Translations under genes and position numbers: made by a program
In this document: in pieces, positions 24,787-33,882 of the stretch
Layout of the letters: every line of letters starts with the position of its first letter
Numbering within the stretch: position 1 is the stretch's first letter
Notes under the pieces: generated by a model
Seen by the model: the letters and a program-made list of their open reading frames with translations, nothing else
The model's database searches: none
What the model was told of the DNA's origin: nothing
Source of the DNA: CAADGY01 sp900696665
Lineage (GTDB): Bacteria; Acidobacteriota; Terriglobia; Bryobacterales; Bryobacteraceae
Assembly (NCBI GenBank): GCA_035063885.1
Contig: JAPSFM010000008.1
Location: forward strand, 37,540 to 101,539
Reading direction: 5' to 3'
DNA length: 64,000 bases

Positions 24787-26163
24787 TTATACCAAATGCT
24801 TTCGCTTCCAAACGAAATAGAAGGGGATTCCTACCGCAATTAGCGCGAGTCCCATCAGCGATTCACGGGGCGAATTGCGCAGCGTGGAGACCAGAACGAA
24901 TGCCGCACCCGTAACGAAGAGTACCGGTACAACCGGGTATCCAATCGTCCGGTAGGGCCGCCGGAGGTCAGGGCGCTTTTTGCGCAGCACAATTACCGCG
25001 GCAGCAGCCATCGCATATTGAATCCAACTTGCAAATATTACGTATGTAAACAACTGCTCGTACCGTCCGCTAAGCACAAGAACCGACGCCCAGCCACTCA
25101 GAAGAAGGATCGACATGGAGGGAGTGCGGTAGCGCGGATGGATGTGGGCCACCGCCCGGAAGAAGTATCCGTCATACGCCATGGCATACGGCACACGTGC
25201 TCCCGAAAGGATGGATCCGTTCAGAGCAGCGAATATGGAGATCATTGCCGCAAGGCTTATTGCGCCCGCACCGGTCTCTCCCAGGATGCGCCGCATCATT
25301 TCAGCAGCCACACGGTTGCTCGCGCCCACATCCGCCGCGGGCAGCACATAAAAGTACGCCAGGTTGGTCAACAGATAGATCACGATAACGGTCAGCGTGC
25401 CAAATACAAGGGCGCGGGGAAGACTCCGCTGCGGGTGGCGGACTTCAGACGCGGCCATGGTGACATTATTCCAACCGTCGTATGCCCATAATGCGGCTAC
25501 AAGCGCGGCGATAAAGCCGGAAAATCCCCCAGCTACCGGAATACCCGTCTGATAATTCGCCACCGTGCCTGTAGCTGAGCCTAACCCGATGACGATGATT
25601 GCCAGAATCAAAAGAATCTTCAATGCCGTGACCGCTACTTGCACTCCGCCGCCGACTTTCACTCCGAAGTAATTGACCACGGCAAGGACCAGAATCACCA
25701 CCATGGCTAAGAACTGGCCATACCGGAGCTCGAGCGGTCCTCCGCCATCTCCCAACGCCACCGGAATCGTGTAAAAAACCTGCTCCAGTTCGGGACGAAA
25801 ATTCGCCAGATAATAAAAAAAAGCCGTGGCGAGTGTCGCGATAGCCCCACTCTTGGCAACCCACATCTGCGTCCATCCGTAGAGGTATCCCCAGAACGGC
25901 CCGTAGGCCTCGCGCAGGTACACGTATTCACCGCCGGCTTCAGGCATTGCGGCTCCGAGTTCCGCATAGGAGAGCGCGCCGAACAGCGACAACAATCCGC
26001 CCACAACCCACACCAGGAACACCATGTACGGTGAGCCGACCTGCTCCACCATCGATTTCGGCACCAGGAAGATGCCGCTGCCGATGACGGTACCCACAAC
26101 AATCGCGGCGGCAGTCCAGACACCGAGTTCGCGCCGCAGCCCGGCCGGAGCCTGGTCAGCCAT
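24787..26163 (-). CDS. APC-family amino acid permease
   Basis: The protein has 458 residues from the ATG at 26163, giving an 8-bp overlap with the symporter gene upstream. It has about 12 transmembrane helices. The first-helix signature 'IVVGTVIGSGIFLVPKSM' is that of the APC superfamily, and 'WAYDGWNNVTMAASEVRHPQ' is the conserved helix 6 region of the LAT/serine-threonine exchanger-like branch. The substrate is probably a neutral amino acid, transported across the inner membrane. It is coupled to the SSS symporter gene. Confidence 0.88.
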   Translation of the reverse strand: MADQAPAGLRRELGVWTAAAIVVGTVIGSGIFLVPKSMVEQVGSPYMVFLVWVVGGLLSLFGALSYAELGAAMPEAGGEYVYLREAYGPFWGYLYGWTQMWVAKSGAIATLATAFFYYLANFRPELEQVFYTIPVALGDGGGPLELRYGQFLAMVVILVLAVVNYFGVKVGGGVQVAVTALKILLILAIIVIGLGSATGTVANYQTGIPVAGGFSGFIAALVAALWAYDGWNNVTMAASEVRHPQRSLPRALVFGTLTVIVIYLLTNLAYFYVLPAADVGASNRVAAEMMRRILGETGAGAISLAAMISIFAALNGSILSGARVPYAMAYDGYFFRAVAHIHPRYRTPSMSILLLSGWASVLVLSGRYEQLFTYVIFASWIQYAMAAAAVIVLRKKRPDLRRPYRTIGYPVVPVLFVTGAAFVLVSTLRNSPRESLMGLALIAVGIPFYFVWKRKHLV

Positions 26164-27619
26164 TCTGCGCCCGCTTTTTTGCAAACAAAGATGCCGCCAG
26201 GGCTGAGAAGAAAGTTATTGCCGTTCCAATCATGACGTACCAGGTCCAGGCTATCGATGTGCCGAACTTGATGTAAAGCATTAAAACAAACCCGGCCACC
26301 ATCCCGATCATGGCCGCCGTCTCCCCTACGCGGCGAGTCAACAGGCCGAGCAAAAAAACGCCCAGCAAAGATCCATAAAGGATGGATGCGATGGACAAGC
26401 CGGCCTCCAGAACAGGTCCCCACTGGCGCGCAAGCAAACCGATCAGGAACAGGATTACGCCCCACGCCAGCGTGGCCCGCCGTGCAAGTTTGAGGAGACG
26501 GGATTCCGAAGGGACATTGCCCCCTCGCGAGGAAACGAGTGGACGGTAAAAGTCCATGATGGTCGTGGAAGCCAGGGAATTGAGCGCCGCGCTCAGATTC
26601 GACATGGCCGCGGCGAGGATCGCCGCGATGACGATTCCCGCAACACCCGCTGGGAGATTGTTCCAGATGAATTCCGGGTATATGCGGTCGGGCGGATTCG
26701 GCGCCGATAGGTTCGTATCGTGGTAGTAGACAAACAGCAGCACGCCAATAACAAGGAATAGCGTGAACTGGAAAAAAATCACCACCCAGCTTGCGAGCAG
26801 CGCGGCCCGTCCTTCCGCCTGCGATTTGGCGGCCAGATAGCGCTGCACCATCAACTGCTCCGTTCCGTGGCTCGCGGTGGTTAGGAAGCACCCACCTAAA
26901 ACGCCTGCCCAAAAAGTATAGGTCCGGGAGAAAAACTCCTGCGTCAACGAGAAGCTGAAATCGAAAATTTGAAATTTCGCGAGTCCGCCGGCAACCTCCA
27001 ACACATGCGGCCAGCCACCGGGGATATGCTCAAGAATGACAAAGAAGCTGAGGATCGCGCCGGCCACGTAGAGGAACATCTGGATTACATCCGTCCAGAT
27101 CACCGCCGTCATCCCCCCCTCGAAGGTGTAAAACAGCGTGAGACAGACGATCAATGCGATGGAGGCCATCTCGCCCGTGCCCAGAACAATGGAAATGACG
27201 ATGGAAATGGCAAAAACCCGGACGCCTTCGGCAAGCGCTCGGAGAATCAGGAAAAGACCGGCCGTCAGTTTGCGGATCCGCAACCCGAAACGGTGCTGCA
27301 TTAACTCGTAGGCGGTGAACATCTCCCCCCGGAAATAGTGTGGGAGGAATAGTACTGAAATGATGATTCGGGCGAGAAGATAACCGAAAACCACTTGCAG
27401 GAATCCGAAATTGCCTCCAAACGAGAGCGCGGGCGTCCCTATGACCGTCAAGGTGCTGGTCTCCGCCGACACAATGGAGAACGCGATGGCCCACCAGGGA
27501 GCCCTTTTGCCCCCCAGAAAGTAGTCCTTCAGTGTCTTCTGGGAGCTTCGAAACTGTGCGCCGAACCACGTGATCCCGAGCAGGTAAACCACGATAACGC
27601 CTAGATCGAAAAAGCGCAT
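26156..27619 (-). CDS. Sodium:solute symporter (SSS family)
   Basis: The protein has 487 residues and about 13 transmembrane helices. SSS motifs are 'KDYFLGGKRAPWWAIAFSIV' followed by 'SAETSTLTVIGTPAL', and 'AAMSNLSAALNSLASTTIMD' with the serine/threonine residues of the Na2 site. It imports an organic solute (sugar, amino acid or carboxylate) with sodium. It is translationally coupled to the amino-acid permease, so the two may serve the same nutrient; that is inference. Confidence 0.9.
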   Translation of the reverse strand: MRFFDLGVIVVYLLGITWFGAQFRSSQKTLKDYFLGGKRAPWWAIAFSIVSAETSTLTVIGTPALSFGGNFGFLQVVFGYLLARIIISVLFLPHYFRGEMFTAYELMQHRFGLRIRKLTAGLFLILRALAEGVRVFAISIVISIVLGTGEMASIALIVCLTLFYTFEGGMTAVIWTDVIQMFLYVAGAILSFFVILEHIPGGWPHVLEVAGGLAKFQIFDFSFSLTQEFFSRTYTFWAGVLGGCFLTTASHGTEQLMVQRYLAAKSQAEGRAALLASWVVIFFQFTLFLVIGVLLFVYYHDTNLSAPNPPDRIYPEFIWNNLPAGVAGIVIAAILAAAMSNLSAALNSLASTTIMDFYRPLVSSRGGNVPSESRLLKLARRATLAWGVILFLIGLLARQWGPVLEAGLSIASILYGSLLGVFLLGLLTRRVGETAAMIGMVAGFVLMLYIKFGTSIAWTWYVMIGTAITFFSALAASLFAKKRAQNG

Positions 27620-27754
27620 GAGGAAATAGGGGATTCTAACACGCCTTACGGGGGCCTGTTAAAGGATAGTGGAGCAAAGTAACGGCGCGTGGTGTCAAAT
27701 CTGTGGGAACATGGTTGGCGATTCGTGCATCTATTGGTATTGTCAGGGAGTTGG

Positions 27755-27784
27755 TTGCGCCCTCTTCTTTGATTCGGCTATACT
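27755..27784 (+). promoter_or_regulatory. Predicted promoter of the TPR protein gene
   Basis: TTGCGC (27755-27760) and TATACT (27779-27784) are 18 bp apart. The leader would be about 90 nt to the GTG at 27880, which has a strong GGAGG site. The rest of the 260-bp intergenic region shows nothing else that I trust. Confidence 0.4.
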
Positions 27785-27879
27785 CCGCAATTGCAAGTCC
27801 GAAGATGAATTCATTTAAACGCGCCAACGACAGACCAGAGCGGTGCGACACACTCAAGCGTTCGATGGGAGGTTAGAAA

Positions 27880-29241
27880 GTGCTGGTTCAACTTTCAAAG
27901 AGACTAGTGGCGATTGGGGCGGCCCTGCCCTTGATTGCGGTTGCATGGGGACAAGCTTCGCAAACAGAAAGTGCTAAACCCGAGGCCGCACAGGCGGCGA
28001 AACCGGAGGAAGCCAAAAAGAACTGGAAAGACCGGGCGGAGTACGATCTGTACGCCAATATCGCGAAGGAAACCGATCCAGCAAAGCGGCTTCAACTGCT
28101 CGATCAGTGGAAACAGAAATACGCTAACACCGACTTCAAGATGGAGCGATTGCAGTTCTACATGTCAACGTACCAGCAGCTCAACCAGGGAACGAAGCTC
28201 CTCGAAACGGCCAAAGAAGTCGTCAAGGAAGATCCGAAGAATATCACCGCTCTCTATTGGATCAACCTGTTCACCATTAGCCTGAACAATACCGCACCAG
28301 AGGCGCTTCAGGCGGGCGAAGAGGCAGCCAAGAGCCTGCTATCGAACCTCGACGAGGCCTTTTCCCCGGCGAAGAAGCCGGCAAATGTGGCCGATGCCGA
28401 TTTTCAGAAACAGCGGGCGGCGGTCGAAGCCGCCGCGCACAACACGCTGGGCTGGGTGGCGATGCAGCGGAAGAACAATGAGGAGGCCGAGAAGCAGTTC
28501 ACGGAAAGTCTGAAGGTGGATCCGAACAACGGCCAGGTCTCCTACTGGCTCGGAACCGTGATTCTGGCGCAGAAGGTTCCCGAAAAACAGGCACAGGCGC
28601 TTTATCACTTCGCCCGCGCATCCAGCTACCGCGGTCCGAATGCGTTGCCGGATCAGGCAAGAACACAACTCGACACATACCTGCAAAAGGTGTACACGCA
28701 GTATCACGGCGACCAGAGCGGTCTCGCGGAGATCAAGCAGCAGGCCGCGTCGCAGCCCTTCCCGCCCGCCGATTTCAAGATCAAGAGTGCGGCCGAAATT
28801 GCGACTGAGAAGGAGGAGGAGTTCCGTAAGACGAACCCCATGCTCGCGCTCTGGATGAGCATCAAGAAAGAACTCGTCAGCGATAACGGCGAGAACTATT
28901 TCGAAAACCGCATGAAAAACGCCCATATTCCCGGAGGCGTTCTCGATGTGCAGAAATTCCGCGGGAAAGTCATTTCGCAGACACCCGCGCGCCGTCCAAG
29001 CGAAATTGTGGTGGGGATCGCAGACGCAACGAATGCCGAAGTCACGCTCAAACTAGACCAGCCGATGCCGAATCCGGCGCCAGAGGGAACGGAGATCGCC
29101 TTTGAAGGGGTCGCCCAGAGCTTTACACGGGAGCCTTCCTTCAATCTGGTACTCGCCGTAGAAAAGGGTAATATCGAAGGCTGGCCGGCTCCGCCCGCTC
29201 CTGCGCGGCGGGGGGCTAGGGGTGGAGCCAAAAAGAAATAG
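27880..29241 (+). CDS. Exported TPR-repeat protein
   Basis: The protein has 453 residues with a GTG start 6 bp after GGAGG. The signal peptide is followed by an Ala/Glu/Lys-rich linker. TPR-like helical repeats occupy residues ~55-270, for example 'HNTLGWVAMQRKNNEEAEKQ' followed by 'FTESLKVDPNNGQVSYWLG'. The C-terminal part (residues ~330-440) is a beta-rich domain with 'GTEIAFEGVAQSFTREPSFN'. The tail is very basic (RRGARGGAKKK). This is a common type of acidobacterial periplasmic protein, probably a scaffold. Its function is unknown. Confidence 0.78.
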   Translation: MLVQLSKRLVAIGAALPLIAVAWGQASQTESAKPEAAQAAKPEEAKKNWKDRAEYDLYANIAKETDPAKRLQLLDQWKQKYANTDFKMERLQFYMSTYQQLNQGTKLLETAKEVVKEDPKNITALYWINLFTISLNNTAPEALQAGEEAAKSLLSNLDEAFSPAKKPANVADADFQKQRAAVEAAAHNTLGWVAMQRKNNEEAEKQFTESLKVDPNNGQVSYWLGTVILAQKVPEKQAQALYHFARASSYRGPNALPDQARTQLDTYLQKVYTQYHGDQSGLAEIKQQAASQPFPPADFKIKSAAEIATEKEEEFRKTNPMLALWMSIKKELVSDNGENYFENRMKNAHIPGGVLDVQKFRGKVISQTPARRPSEIVVGIADATNAEVTLKLDQPMPNPAPEGTEIAFEGVAQSFTREPSFNLVLAVEKGNIEGWPAPPAPARRGARGGAKKK

Positions 29242-29443
29242 GTCTAGGGCCGTTGTGGGGAGCGGGCTCGCTGGCCAGTGCAAGACTATACAGCACCCGT
29301 TCCCACCCGGTCAGATTTTCGCCCGCGGCGTCAAAAGCCACGTAGTACTGTGTGAAACGGCAGGCGCCGGGCAATGATATTGCCGCCACCCCCGCCACTG
29401 CGAGAATTCCCACCAGGACGAATCTGAGAGCATTCCGCTTCAC
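29216..29443 (-). CDS. Small single-pass membrane or exported protein
   Basis: The protein has 75 residues with a GTG start; the GAGG upstream is too close to be ideal. The N-terminal helix 'FVLVGILAVAGVAAISL' and a tail with 'YYVAFDAAGENLTGWERVL' suggest a membrane-anchored protein. It overlaps the end of the convergent TPR gene by 26 bp. I do not recognise it. It could be a shadow, but the hydrophobic segment and composition argue for a real gene. Confidence 0.45.
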   Translation of the reverse strand: MKRNALRFVLVGILAVAGVAAISLPGACRFTQYYVAFDAAGENLTGWERVLYSLALASEPAPHNGPRPISFWLHP

Positions 29444-29474
29444 ACCTCAAAAGACGAATGAAAACCGCTTTTGG

Positions 29475-29783
29475 TTAGCGGCTATCGCCGATTGCCGCCC
29501 GAAGATCGCGGGAAAAACGCCGGATCTCTTCCACTTCCGCGGGTTCCGCCGGGCGTTCGTAGTGCTTGTTCACAAAAAAACTGCCCTCGGGCCGCCAGAC
29601 CAACGCGGCGAATCCGTCCGTGGTAAGCAGCCCGGAGTCGCCGACACGTCCGAAGTTATTGTCCGAGGTGCGTTCAACGAGGGCGACGTAGCCGCCGCGC
29701 TCAAGAACGAAATAGTTGGCAATACCGGAAACCGGCAGCAACTGTATGGACATCGACGCCAGCCGCTCCAGTCTTTTGAGCAT
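29475..29783 (-). CDS. Conserved hypothetical protein downstream of the bifunctional nuclease gene
   Basis: The protein has 102 residues from the ATG at 29783, one base after the stop of the preceding gene, so they are co-transcribed. A longer frame would overlap that gene heavily and is rejected. A mixed alpha/beta domain includes 'GIANYFVLERGGYVALVERT' and 'FAALVWRPEGSFFVNKHY'. No signal or membrane segment is present. No family is recognised. Confidence 0.65.
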   Translation of the reverse strand: MLKRLERLASMSIQLLPVSGIANYFVLERGGYVALVERTSDNNFGRVGDSGLLTTDGFAALVWRPEGSFFVNKHYERPAEPAEVEEIRRFSRDLRAAIGDSR

Positions 29784-29784
29784 T

Positions 29785-30270
29785 TTACATCTTGTAGCGG
29801 CCCAGATCCTCGTCGTTGAGACCTTCCAGCCACTGCCGCAGTTGTTCGTTACTGACCTTATCCGCACCTGCCGTCGCGGCCTTCGAGGACTTTAATACCG
29901 ATTCATCTACAAAGATGGGGCAGTCGAGCCGGAGCGCCAGTGCCAGCGCGTCGCTCGGCCTGGAATCGATACTGATCATGTCCCCGTTCTTCTCGAGCCA
30001 GATAAGGGCATAGAAGGTGTCGTCCTTAAGTTCGTTGACGACGATTTTCTTAACACCCGCCTCGAGCCCCAGCAGGAGAGTCTTGATCAGATCGTGGGTC
30101 ATGGGGCGCGGGGTGGCAACCTTTTCGATTTCAAGCGCGATGGCGTTTGCCTCGTAAATTCCCACCCAAATGGGTAAGATCGTGGCGCCTCCGACATCTT
30201 TCAGGATAACAATGGGCATGTTCGTCACCGGATCCATCATCAAGCCACGAATCTTCATCTCGACTTCCAT
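29785..30270 (-). CDS. Bifunctional nuclease family protein (DUF151)
   Basis: The protein has 161 residues with a GGGGA site upstream. DUF151 hallmarks are 'ILKDVGGATILPIWVGIYEA', 'PRPMTHDLIKTLL' and 'SRPSDALALALRLDCPIFVD'. Plant and bacterial members have been reported to show RNase and DNase activity; the cellular role in bacteria is unclear. The C-terminal ~35 residues (UVR-like 'NEQLRQWLEGLNDEDLG') are typical. It lies directly downstream of miaB, 16 bp away, and is probably in the same transcript. Confidence 0.92.
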   Translation of the reverse strand: MEVEMKIRGLMMDPVTNMPIVILKDVGGATILPIWVGIYEANAIALEIEKVATPRPMTHDLIKTLLLGLEAGVKKIVVNELKDDTFYALIWLEKNGDMISIDSRPSDALALALRLDCPIFVDESVLKSSKAATAGADKVSNEQLRQWLEGLNDEDLGRYKM

Positions 30271-30286
30271 AATTGTCCCCTTCCTG

Positions 30287-31618
30287 TTAGACTCCTGATA
30301 TTCTCTCTCCTACCAGCGAATTTGGGCCGGCTCGTGTCACTCGTACACCGACGTAGCTGCCCAGGAATGCCGTTCCGTTCGGCGACGGATGAACGGAATC
30401 GGTAAAGTTCAATATCCGGTTCTGCGATGTGCGGCCGATCCATTGACCTGTCGCTTTGTTGAAGCCTTCCACCATTGTCTCCTGAACGCTGCCGATCAGT
30501 TCGGAGTTGCGCCGTATCTGGATGGAACGCTGCTTCTCCTGGACAATAGTCAACCGGTTGCCTTTCTCCTCCTCGGAAACATGATCATCCAGCGAGAGGG
30601 CTGGTGTGTTGGGCCGCCGCGAATACTTGAAACTGAACAGAGAATCGTATTCGACGGCGTCAAGAAGCGAGAGCGTCTGTTCAAAATCCCGCTGGGTTTC
30701 CCCGGCAAAACCGACGATGATGTCAGTTGTGATCGATATGCCGCGAGAGGCCTTCTTCAGCCATTCGATGCGGCGCATATACTCATCCCGGGTATAGAGC
30801 CGCTGCATACGTTCCAGCACTCTCGTCGATCCCGATTGCACCGGCAGATGGACATGATTGCAGAGCACTGGGTTCTCTTCGATCGCATCCACGATATCCT
30901 TGACAAAGTCCCTCGGGTGAGACGTTGTGAAGCGGACACGGCGCAAGCCCCGAATCGCTGCCACGCGGCGAAGCAAGGTTGCGAAATCCCAACCGGCGGG
31001 CGACGGATCCTGGTAGCTGTTCACGTTCTGTCCCAGAAGCTGGATCTCCGTGAAGCCCTCCTCCGCCAACCGCCGCGCTTCCTCCATGATGCTGCCGCTT
31101 GTCCGGCTTCGCTCCGGGCCGCGCGTGAACGGCACCACGCAATAAGCGCACGATTTGTCACAGCCCTCAATGATCGTGATGTAAGCCCTGTGCGGATTGT
31201 CCCGGCGGGTGAACGGCGTCTCGAACGTCTCGTCCGTATCCAGTGAAAGGCCCGTCACGCGGCTGCCGCCTGCTTCAAGTTGCACCAGCATCTCCGGCAA
31301 TCTCGTGTAGCTGGCCGAACCGGCCACCAGGCTGACATGCGGCGCTTTGTCGAAGATCTTTTCGCCTTCCTGCTGAGCGACGCATCCGAGTACGCCGAAA
31401 ACCTTACCCTTGCCCGCGTCCCGCTTGAATTGTTGCAGCCGGCTGAAGACCTTCTGCTCGGCTTTGTCACGGATGCTGCAAGTGTTGTATAGCACAAGAT
31501 CGGCGCCATCCGGGGTCTCCACCTGGCTATAGCCCTGTGCCAGCAGCGTACCCGACACTTTCTCCGAGTCGTGGACGTTCATCTGGCACCCGAAGGTTTC
31601 GATGTAGAAAGTTTTCAT
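30287..31618 (-). CDS. miaB: tRNA-2-methylthio-N6-isopentenyladenosine synthase MiaB
   Basis: The protein has 443 residues. This radical-SAM methylthiotransferase adds a methylthio group to i6A37 of tRNAs. The N-terminal UPF0004 domain has 'IETFGCQMNVHDSEKVSG' and 'LYNTCSIRDKAEQKV', and a third cluster cysteine in 'GVLGCVAQQ'. The radical-SAM motif is 'IIEGCDKSCAYCVVPFTRG'. The C-terminal TRAM domain ends near 'GSYVGVRVTRAGPNSLVG'. It heads an operon with the DUF151 gene and the following small gene. Confidence 0.95.
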   Translation of the reverse strand: MKTFYIETFGCQMNVHDSEKVSGTLLAQGYSQVETPDGADLVLYNTCSIRDKAEQKVFSRLQQFKRDAGKGKVFGVLGCVAQQEGEKIFDKAPHVSLVAGSASYTRLPEMLVQLEAGGSRVTGLSLDTDETFETPFTRRDNPHRAYITIIEGCDKSCAYCVVPFTRGPERSRTSGSIMEEARRLAEEGFTEIQLLGQNVNSYQDPSPAGWDFATLLRRVAAIRGLRRVRFTTSHPRDFVKDIVDAIEENPVLCNHVHLPVQSGSTRVLERMQRLYTRDEYMRRIEWLKKASRGISITTDIIVGFAGETQRDFEQTLSLLDAVEYDSLFSFKYSRRPNTPALSLDDHVSEEEKGNRLTIVQEKQRSIQIRRNSELIGSVQETMVEGFNKATGQWIGRTSQNRILNFTDSVHPSPNGTAFLGSYVGVRVTRAGPNSLVGERISGV

Positions 31619-31742
31619 TAGGGTGGCGTTGCTTTCATTATAGCCTTCGCGCTTCCGCCCTCACTTGCGGCCACGCGGCAGCGTCAGGTTTCAGGCGAAA
31701 ACAGTGCGGCTGTAAACTGGAACTAGCAGCGGGAGGTTGGGA

Positions 31743-32756
31743 ATGGAAGATTCCACGCGACGGAGTTTCGGCGTACAACTCGCGGCTCTGAGCGCCGCCC
31801 AGATGCTTCCGGGGTGCGCTCAAACCAGACTGCCGTCGCGACCCCGTGCCGGATGGGAGCCTGCATATTTGCTGCTCTACCGTTCAGGCGAACTGGAGAG
31901 ACGCGTCGCTGCATTTAGCGCGATGTACCGGTCGTGCCGCCTTTGCCCGCGCCGGTGTGGCGTAGACCGGAAGACGGGTGAAAGAGGGATTTGCCGCGGA
32001 ACGGCGCGCGTCCGCATCGCCGCTTCTCACCCTCACTTTGGAGAGGAGCGGACACTTGTTGGACGATACGGTTCGGGAACTATCTTTTTCAGCCGTTGCA
32101 GTCTTCTCTGCGAGTTTTGTCAAAACTGGGAAATCAATCACCGCGGCGACGGCCTCGACACCCGTGATGAAGACCTCGCAGGCACGATGATCGATCTTCA
32201 AAGTCGCGGATGCCACAACATCAACCTGGTCACTCCGTCGCATTACGCGCCTAACATCGTTGCCGCGGTGGCGGCCGCCATCCCTCGTGGGTTGCGCATC
32301 CCCCTTGTCTGGAATTGCGGTGGCTACGAGTCGCTCGAAGCAGTGAAACTGCTGGACGGCATCGTTGACATCTACCTGCCTGATTTCAAGTACTCGGACG
32401 GGCGCACCGCGGCGAAATTCTCGCGAGGCGCGGTGGATTATCCCGAAGTGGCAGCCGCGGCGATTGAAGAGATGCACAGGCAGGTGGGAGATCTGGTCAC
32501 AGACGAAGATGGAATTGCCTTGCGCGGATTGCTCATCCGCCATCTGGTGCTTCCGGACAACCTCGCCGGTACGGATAGGTTCGTCCGCTGGGTAGCCACA
32601 AGCCTCGGCCAGAACACCTGCGTGAACATCATGGGGCAATACCGCCCTGAGCACCGCGCGCACAAGTATCCCGAGATCTCGCGGCGCACAACCAAAAAGG
32701 AACATGCCCAGGCTACGGCGTGGGCGCGCGATGCAGGGATTCGAGTGTTGAATTAG
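31743..32756 (+). CDS. PflX/COG1313-like radical SAM protein with Tat-lipoprotein-like leader
   Basis: The protein has 337 residues from the ATG at 31743, 6 bp after GGGAGG. The radical-SAM cluster motif is C119-x3-C123-x2-C126 in 'FFSRCSLLCEFCQNWEI'. A second cysteine group (C65, C68, C72, C84: 'CRLCPRRCGVDRKTGERGIC') is typical of PflX-like proteins. Downstream motifs 'NINLVTPSHYAPNIV' and 'DIYLPDFKYSDG' are intact. Residues 1-25 form an unusual leader, 'STRRSFGVQLAALSAAQ' followed by a lipobox-like 'LPGC' (C25), suggesting Tat export and lipidation. The substrate is unknown. Confidence 0.85.
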   Translation: MEDSTRRSFGVQLAALSAAQMLPGCAQTRLPSRPRAGWEPAYLLLYRSGELERRVAAFSAMYRSCRLCPRRCGVDRKTGERGICRGTARVRIAASHPHFGEERTLVGRYGSGTIFFSRCSLLCEFCQNWEINHRGDGLDTRDEDLAGTMIDLQSRGCHNINLVTPSHYAPNIVAAVAAAIPRGLRIPLVWNCGGYESLEAVKLLDGIVDIYLPDFKYSDGRTAAKFSRGAVDYPEVAAAAIEEMHRQVGDLVTDEDGIALRGLLIRHLVLPDNLAGTDRFVRWVATSLGQNTCVNIMGQYRPEHRAHKYPEISRRTTKKEHAQATAWARDAGIRVLN

Positions 32757-32913
32757 CTCCGGCTTACCATGGCATCTTCAGCTCAGCCCTCGCTGCTCGC
32801 CGGCTTCGCCAAGTGGTGACACTCTGTAGGCTGTACCGCGGTGCTTCCAGGCAGTACACTGGAGTTACCGGTACGCATCTTCGCGCGGAGTTCGAATAAA
32901 ACAGGAGGGGAAC

Positions 32914-33411
32914 ATGACAGAGAAATCAGAAGTACGACTGGACTATTACACGGTTGCGCCGGCAGCGATGGAACCACTTCTCAAGATGGAGCAGTACATT
33001 CGTTCTTCAGGCCTGGAGCCGGCGCTTCTGGAACTCGTCAAATTGCGCGCTTCCATAATCAATGGCTGCGCGTATTGTGTAGACATGCACACCAAAGATG
33101 CGCGTGCCGGGGGCGAATCGGAGCAGCGCCTGTATGCCGTCAGCGTCTGGCACGAAGCTCCGTTCTTTACACCCCGGGAAAGGGCGGCGCTGGCATGGAC
33201 CGATACTCTCACTCGCGTCAGCGCAGCGCAGGTTCCGGACGAAATTTATAATCTGGCCCGCGAACACTTTAGCGAGCGCGAATTGGTGGATCTAACGATG
33301 GCAGTGATCGCGATCAACGGCTGGAACCGGCTGGCCATCGCGTTCCGGGCCCAGGCCGGGACCTATGAACCAGGCCAGTTCACACACAGAAAGCGCGGAC
33401 AGGCCACATAG
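32914..33411 (+). CDS. AhpD-like carboxymuconolactone decarboxylase family protein
   Basis: The protein has 165 residues with a strong AGGAGGGG-like site upstream. The redox motif CxxC with downstream histidine is present: 'SIINGCAYCVDMHTKDAR'. This matches the AhpD/CMD-type alkylhydroperoxidase core. 'ALAWTDTLTRVS' and 'TMAVIAINGWNRLAIAFR' are typical of the second half. It probably detoxifies peroxides as a trimer or hexamer in the cytoplasm. It stands alone. Confidence 0.9.
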   Translation: MTEKSEVRLDYYTVAPAAMEPLLKMEQYIRSSGLEPALLELVKLRASIINGCAYCVDMHTKDARAGGESEQRLYAVSVWHEAPFFTPRERAALAWTDTLTRVSAAQVPDEIYNLAREHFSERELVDLTMAVIAINGWNRLAIAFRAQAGTYEPGQFTHRKRGQAT

Positions 33412-33432
33412 CGCCGCCCGCGGTCCGTCGTG

Positions 33433-33771
33433 CTATTGGCGTACTTTCGATAGTTCTTGTTCAGCTCGCAGCCAGTCCTGCTCCGCGTAGCCATGCTCGT
33501 ATCCGCGCTGCTCCCAATAGGAATACGCGAGCACGGCAATCTGTTCGCGCTCCGGGACAGACCGGCTTTCCACATCGGCAGTAGTGAGCGCGGAGCTTAA
33601 GGGGCCCAGCGATGCGGAGTCATCTGCGGACTCCGGCGCCGTCACCGCGGCATCCGCCGCCAGCCTCTTTCGTGTACGCGGCGCAGCGGCTGCGCGCGTC
33701 GCAGTGCGATGCTTCTTCGCCGGAGCCTCCGCTGATGTGCGAGTCGTTTCTGTATTGCTCTTTCTTGCCAT
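33433..33771 (-). CDS. DUF2934 domain protein
   Basis: The protein has 112 residues from the ATG at 33771, with GGGGAG upstream. The first ~70 residues are low-complexity, Ala/Arg/Thr-rich and basic (HRTATRAAAAPRTRKR). The C-terminal ~35 residues match DUF2934: 'AVLAYSYWEQRGYEHGYAEQ' followed by 'DWLRAEQEL'. The family is of unknown function and often lies on small basic proteins in Acidobacteria and Proteobacteria. Confidence 0.8.
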   Translation of the reverse strand: MARKSNTETTRTSAEAPAKKHRTATRAAAAPRTRKRLAADAAVTAPESADDSASLGPLSSALTTADVESRSVPEREQIAVLAYSYWEQRGYEHGYAEQDWLRAEQELSKVRQ

Positions 33772-33882
33772 AAAATAATAGCTCCCCTGCGGACCGTGAA
33801 CCGATCCTTTTATCAAGAACATTCTCGCACATCCTTGTTTGACATGCGATAAAAACTTCTTTTCGACTCGATAAATAGTGGC

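Noticed and set aside
27636..27857. Minus-strand frame of 73 codons upstream of the TPR gene
   Set aside because: It covers the predicted promoter and leader of the TPR gene, has no ribosome site and no protein-like features.
31743..32756. Radical-SAM partner of the MEMO protein (AmmeMemoRadiSam system)
   Set aside because: The second cysteine cluster and downstream motifs fit PflX/COG1313 rather than the COG1180 enzymes of that system, and it lies 11 kb from the MEMO gene.
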